From Gammaproteobacteria bacterium (GTDB lineage: Bacteria > Pseudomonadota > Gammaproteobacteria > Burkholderiales > Rhodocyclaceae), in the NCBI GenBank assembly GCA_029289235.1, contig JARFTZ010000013.1, positions 1 to 61,184 of the forward strand: a stretch of 61,184 nucleotides of DNA, given 5' to 3'. Of this stretch, positions 58,553 through 61,184 are shown in pieces. The stretch's first letter is position 1; each line of letters opens with the position of its first letter. The position numbers and the translations under genes were made by a program. The notes under the pieces were generated by a model. That model worked only from the letters and a program-made list of their open reading frames with translations, was not told the DNA's origin and searched no databases.

Positions 58553-59824
58553 ATGCCAACACGTTTTACCCTGCGAACCCTGGCGGTGCTACTGGCTGTC
58601 GTTTCAGCCCCCGCCGCGCTCGCGCAGGAAGCGCCGATCGGCCAGACCGCTGCCAGCCTGCTCGACTATGCGCGGCAGAACAATCCCGAGTTCGCAGCGA
58701 TGCGCCACGAGGCCGATGCGGCCGGAGAACGGGTGACGCCAGCCGGCGCCCTGCCCGACCCGCGCTTCCGTGTCGAACTGATGGATCTCACGCGGATGGG
58801 CGAACAGAACGCCACGCTCTCGCCGAGCCGCGTCGGCAGCACCAAATACACGATCACGCAGGAAATCCCCTGGTACGGCAAGCGCGACCTCAAGCGCGAA
58901 ATCGCCGAACTTGACGCAGATGGCGCCACCGGGCGCGCCCGCGGCGCGTGGGCAGATATCGCCGCACGCCTGAAGGCGAGCCACGCGCAGTGGTACCTCC
59001 TGCAGCGCAACGAACAGATCACCCGCGAAATCCTCGACCTGATGGTCCGGCTGGAGAAGGTCGCACAGGTCCGCTACGCCGGAGGCCTCGCCATGCAGCA
59101 GGACGTGATCCGCGCCCAGGTCGAGCAGACCGGCATGCGCAACGAGCTGATCATGCTGGAAAACGAAAGCGCGATGCTCCGCGCCCGGATCAACATGCTG
59201 CTCGGACGCCCGGCCGGTGCGCCGCTTGCCGTTCCCGAGGGACTGCCCGACCTGCCGACGCCGGCCAAGCTCGATTACGTCACGCTCGAAGACCGGGTGC
59301 GGTCCCGCAATCCGCGCCTGTTCGCCGACGACGCGGCGATCCGTGCCGCCGAAAAAAAACGCGACCTCACCTACAAGGAGCGCTACCCCGATTTCATGCT
59401 CGGCGTGACGCCGGTGCAGTATCAAAGCTCGATCAAGGAATGGCAGCTGATGGTCGAGGTGAACATCCCGCTGCAACAGGCCTCGCGCCGGGCCATGGAG
59501 CGCGAATCGGAAGCCATGCTATCCGCCGCCCGCGCACGCAAGGAGGCGACGGCTAACACCGTACTCTCGGAACTCGCCGAGAACCTTTCCGGCATCGACG
59601 CCGCCCGCCGCACGGAAAAGCTTGTGGAGAGTAGCCTGCGACCACAGGCCGAACTGACCTTCCAGTCCGCGCTGGCCGGTTATGAGAACGGCGCGGCCAA
59701 CTTCGCCATGCTGCTCGAAGCGCAGCAGCAGATTCGCAAAGCCCGCCTGAGCCAGATCAAGGCGCAAGCCGAGGCACACATTCGCCTCGCTGAAATCGAA
59801 CGACTTTTGGGAGAAGAATTATGA
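58553..59824 (+). CDS. TolC-family outer membrane factor (CusC-like)
   Basis: This encodes 423 residues. The signal peptide (RTLAVLLAVVSAPAALAQ) is followed by TolC-family halves: LLDYARQNNPEFAAMRHEAD, then ASHAQWYLLQRNEQITREIL, and the repeated equivalent ERYPDFMLGVTPVQYQSSIK and FQSALAGYENGAANFAMLLE. It forms the outer-membrane exit duct of a CusCBA-type Cu/Ag efflux system. It overlaps the adaptor gene by four bases (ATGA). Confidence 0.88.
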   Translation: MPTRFTLRTLAVLLAVVSAPAALAQEAPIGQTAASLLDYARQNNPEFAAMRHEADAAGERVTPAGALPDPRFRVELMDLTRMGEQNATLSPSRVGSTKYTITQEIPWYGKRDLKREIAELDADGATGRARGAWADIAARLKASHAQWYLLQRNEQITREILDLMVRLEKVAQVRYAGGLAMQQDVIRAQVEQTGMRNELIMLENESAMLRARINMLLGRPAGAPLAVPEGLPDLPTPAKLDYVTLEDRVRSRNPRLFADDAAIRAAEKKRDLTYKERYPDFMLGVTPVQYQSSIKEWQLMVEVNIPLQQASRRAMERESEAMLSAARARKEATANTVLSELAENLSGIDAARRTEKLVESSLRPQAELTFQSALAGYENGAANFAMLLEAQQQIRKARLSQIKAQAEAHIRLAEIERLLGEEL

Positions 59825-61184
59825 ACAAAGGCCCCTCGATGGCCATTGGAATCCTTGCTGTTGCCATCGCCGCAGCCGGCGGTGGCTACTGGCTGGGAAC
59901 AAAGGGAATCGCTCACGGCGACGCAACCTCTGCTGAAGCGTCCGTCGCCGCCCCCGTCGCGGACAGCGGCAAGAAGGAACGCAAGCTTCTCTATTACCGT
60001 AACCCGATGGGTCTGCCCGACACCTCGCCGGTGCCGAAGAAAGACCCGATGGGCATGGACTACATCCCGGTCTATGAAGGCGAAGACACGTCGGAAGGCG
60101 ACTCGTCGGGAACCATCAAGGTCAGCACCGACAAGGTCCAGAAGCTCGGCGTCCGTACCGAAGCCGCCCAATTGCGCGTGCTCGACCGCGTGGTACGCGC
60201 GGCAGGCCGTGTGGAACCGGACGAGCGGCGCATCTACGCCGTGTCGCCGAAATTCGAGGGCTACGTCGAGCGCCTGCACGTCAACGTCACCGGTCAGCCG
60301 GTCGGCAGGGGACAACCGCTGTTCGAGGTCTACAGTCCGGAACTGGTGTCGGCGCAGCGCGAGTACGCCATCGCCGCCCAGGGCATCGAATCGCTGAAAG
60401 GCGCCGATGCCACCGCGCAGGCTGGGATGAAGCAGCTGGCCGAATCGAGCCTCGCGCGGCTGAAGAACTGGGATATCTCGGAAGCGCAGGTCAAGGCGCT
60501 GGCGCAGTCGGGCGAAACGAAGCGCACGCTGACCTTCCGTTCGCCCGTATCCGGCATCGTCACCGAGAAAAAGGCATTGCAGGGCATGCGCTTCATGCCC
60601 GGCGAGGCCTTGTACCAGATCGCGGACCTCTCGTCTGTCTGGGTCGTTGCGGACGTTTTCGAGCAGGACATCGGCTTCGTCAAGACCGGCGCGAGTGCGA
60701 AGGTGCGCATCAACGCCTATCCGGACAAGGTATTCGACGGACGGATCGGTTATGTCTACCCGACGCTCAACGCCGACACGCGCACCGTGCCGGTACGCGT
60801 CGAACTGGCCAACCCCGGCCTGTTGCTCAAGCCGGCGATGTTCGCGCAGGTGGAACTGCCGGTTTCGGCAAAGGGGTCTGTAGTGACGGTGCCGCTCTCG
60901 GCCGTGATCGACAGCGGCACGCGACAGGTAGTTCTGGTGCAACAAGCCGAAGGCCGCTTTGCCCCACGCGAGGTCAGGCTCGGTGCACGCAGCGAGACGC
61001 ATGTGGAAATCCTCGATGGCATCAAGGACGGTGAGCAGGTTGTCGTCGCCGCCAACTTCCTGATCGACGCGGAAAGCAACCTCAAGGCGGCGCTGAGCGG
61101 CCTGGGTACCGAGGGAGCAGGCAGCAAGGCATCGGCCAGCGCGACGGTCGGCCACAAGGCCAACGGGCGGATCGACGATATTGA
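59821..61184 (+). CDS. cusB: CusB-like RND efflux periplasmic adaptor (3' end beyond window)
   Basis: The frame opens at ATG 59821 and stays open to the edge (454 codons). An N-terminal membrane anchor or signal (MAIGILAVAIAAAGGGYWLG) is followed by a metal-binding segment, YYRNPMGLPDTSPVPKKDPM with GMDYIPVYEG, as in CusB. Barrel-sandwich and helical hairpin parts follow (VSPKFEGYVERLHVNVTGQP; TFRSPVSGIVTEKKALQGMR) and beta-barrel segments (IADLSSVWVVADVFEQDIG). It links the outer-membrane factor to an RND pump. cusA would be expected just beyond the window. The C-terminal end is not seen. Confidence 0.9.
   Translation, partial: MNKGPSMAIGILAVAIAAAGGGYWLGTKGIAHGDATSAEASVAAPVADSGKKERKLLYYRNPMGLPDTSPVPKKDPMGMDYIPVYEGEDTSEGDSSGTIKVSTDKVQKLGVRTEAAQLRVLDRVVRAAGRVEPDERRIYAVSPKFEGYVERLHVNVTGQPVGRGQPLFEVYSPELVSAQREYAIAAQGIESLKGADATAQAGMKQLAESSLARLKNWDISEAQVKALAQSGETKRTLTFRSPVSGIVTEKKALQGMRFMPGEALYQIADLSSVWVVADVFEQDIGFVKTGASAKVRINAYPDKVFDGRIGYVYPTLNADTRTVPVRVELANPGLLLKPAMFAQVELPVSAKGSVVTVPLSAVIDSGTRQVVLVQQAEGRFAPREVRLGARSETHVEILDGIKDGEQVVVAANFLIDAESNLKAALSGLGTEGAGSKASASATVGHKANGRIDDI

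Noticed and set aside
59680-61155. Minus-strand frame opposite the CusB gene
   Set aside because: The plus strand encodes a clear CusB-like adaptor with all expected motifs.

Overview
The window reads as chromosomal DNA of a betaproteobacterium, most likely of the Rhodocyclales. This is inferred from gene content and order: a PrsK/PrsR/PrsT exopolysaccharide locus of the PEP-CTERM type, prfB-lysS with an RF2 frameshift site, map-glnD, smc-zipA-ligA, and a CopK-containing copper cluster. Codon use is GC-rich almost throughout. The exception is the left edge (about 450-1470), which is visibly AT-richer and is bounded by insertion-sequence debris.

Layout. (1) 1-1374: the 3' end of an IS66-type transposase, its right terminal repeat, the 5' part of an IS256-type transposase, and two AT-rich orphan genes. 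(2) 1475-5828, minus strand: a FeeM-type acyltransferase fused to PilZ, then a tightly overlapping cassette of a nucleotidyltransferase-fold protein, an HprK-related kinase A and a PqqD-like protein, headed by a gene for a twin-arginine-leader protein. (3) 5936-17786, minus strand: a secreted serine protease, a Sel1/SLT transglycosylase, two nucleotide-sugar enzymes, the TPR lipoprotein PrsT, the PrsR/PrsK two-component system and a polyprenyl-phosphate sugar transferase. Together these look like part of an exopolysaccharide locus. No exosortase lies in the window. (4) 18324-22399, plus strand: prfB with its programmed +1 frameshift, lysS, and an O-acetylhomoserine sulfhydrylase gene. (5) 22410-27582: a c-di-GMP signalling group with a degenerate GGDEF protein, an HDOD-histidine kinase hybrid and a REC-PAS-GGDEF-EAL protein. 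(6) 27734-32935: an eight-gene Mrp/Mbh-type cation antiporter operon in which almost every gene overlaps the next. (7) 32959-46170: guaA and guaB, a small secreted protein, map-glnD, then on the minus strand def, a methylthioinosine/methylthioadenosine phosphorylase, a hypoxanthine phosphoribosyltransferase, galU, ligA and zipA. (8) 46179-51181: smc, a clipped queF remnant, a UPF0149/SEC-C protein and YccF. (9) 51259-61184: a copper-resistance locus. A CusS/CusR-type two-component system is divergent from a TolC-like protein, a multicopper oxidase, a cupredoxin, two CusF-type proteins, CopK, a DUF411 protein, an outer-membrane factor and a CusB adaptor that runs off the right edge.

Most noteworthy. 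The kinase/PqqD/nucleotidyltransferase cassette has a secreted candidate substrate and resembles tailoring modules of ribosomal-peptide clusters. The copper locus carries two identical and one degenerate copy of an ATTACA-N4-TGTAAT operator. A 50-codon queF fragment keeps the active-site motif but has lost the rest of the enzyme. The Mrp/Mbh operon has a split MrpA-like module and no adjoining hydrogenase genes. No rRNA, tRNA or CRISPR array was seen.
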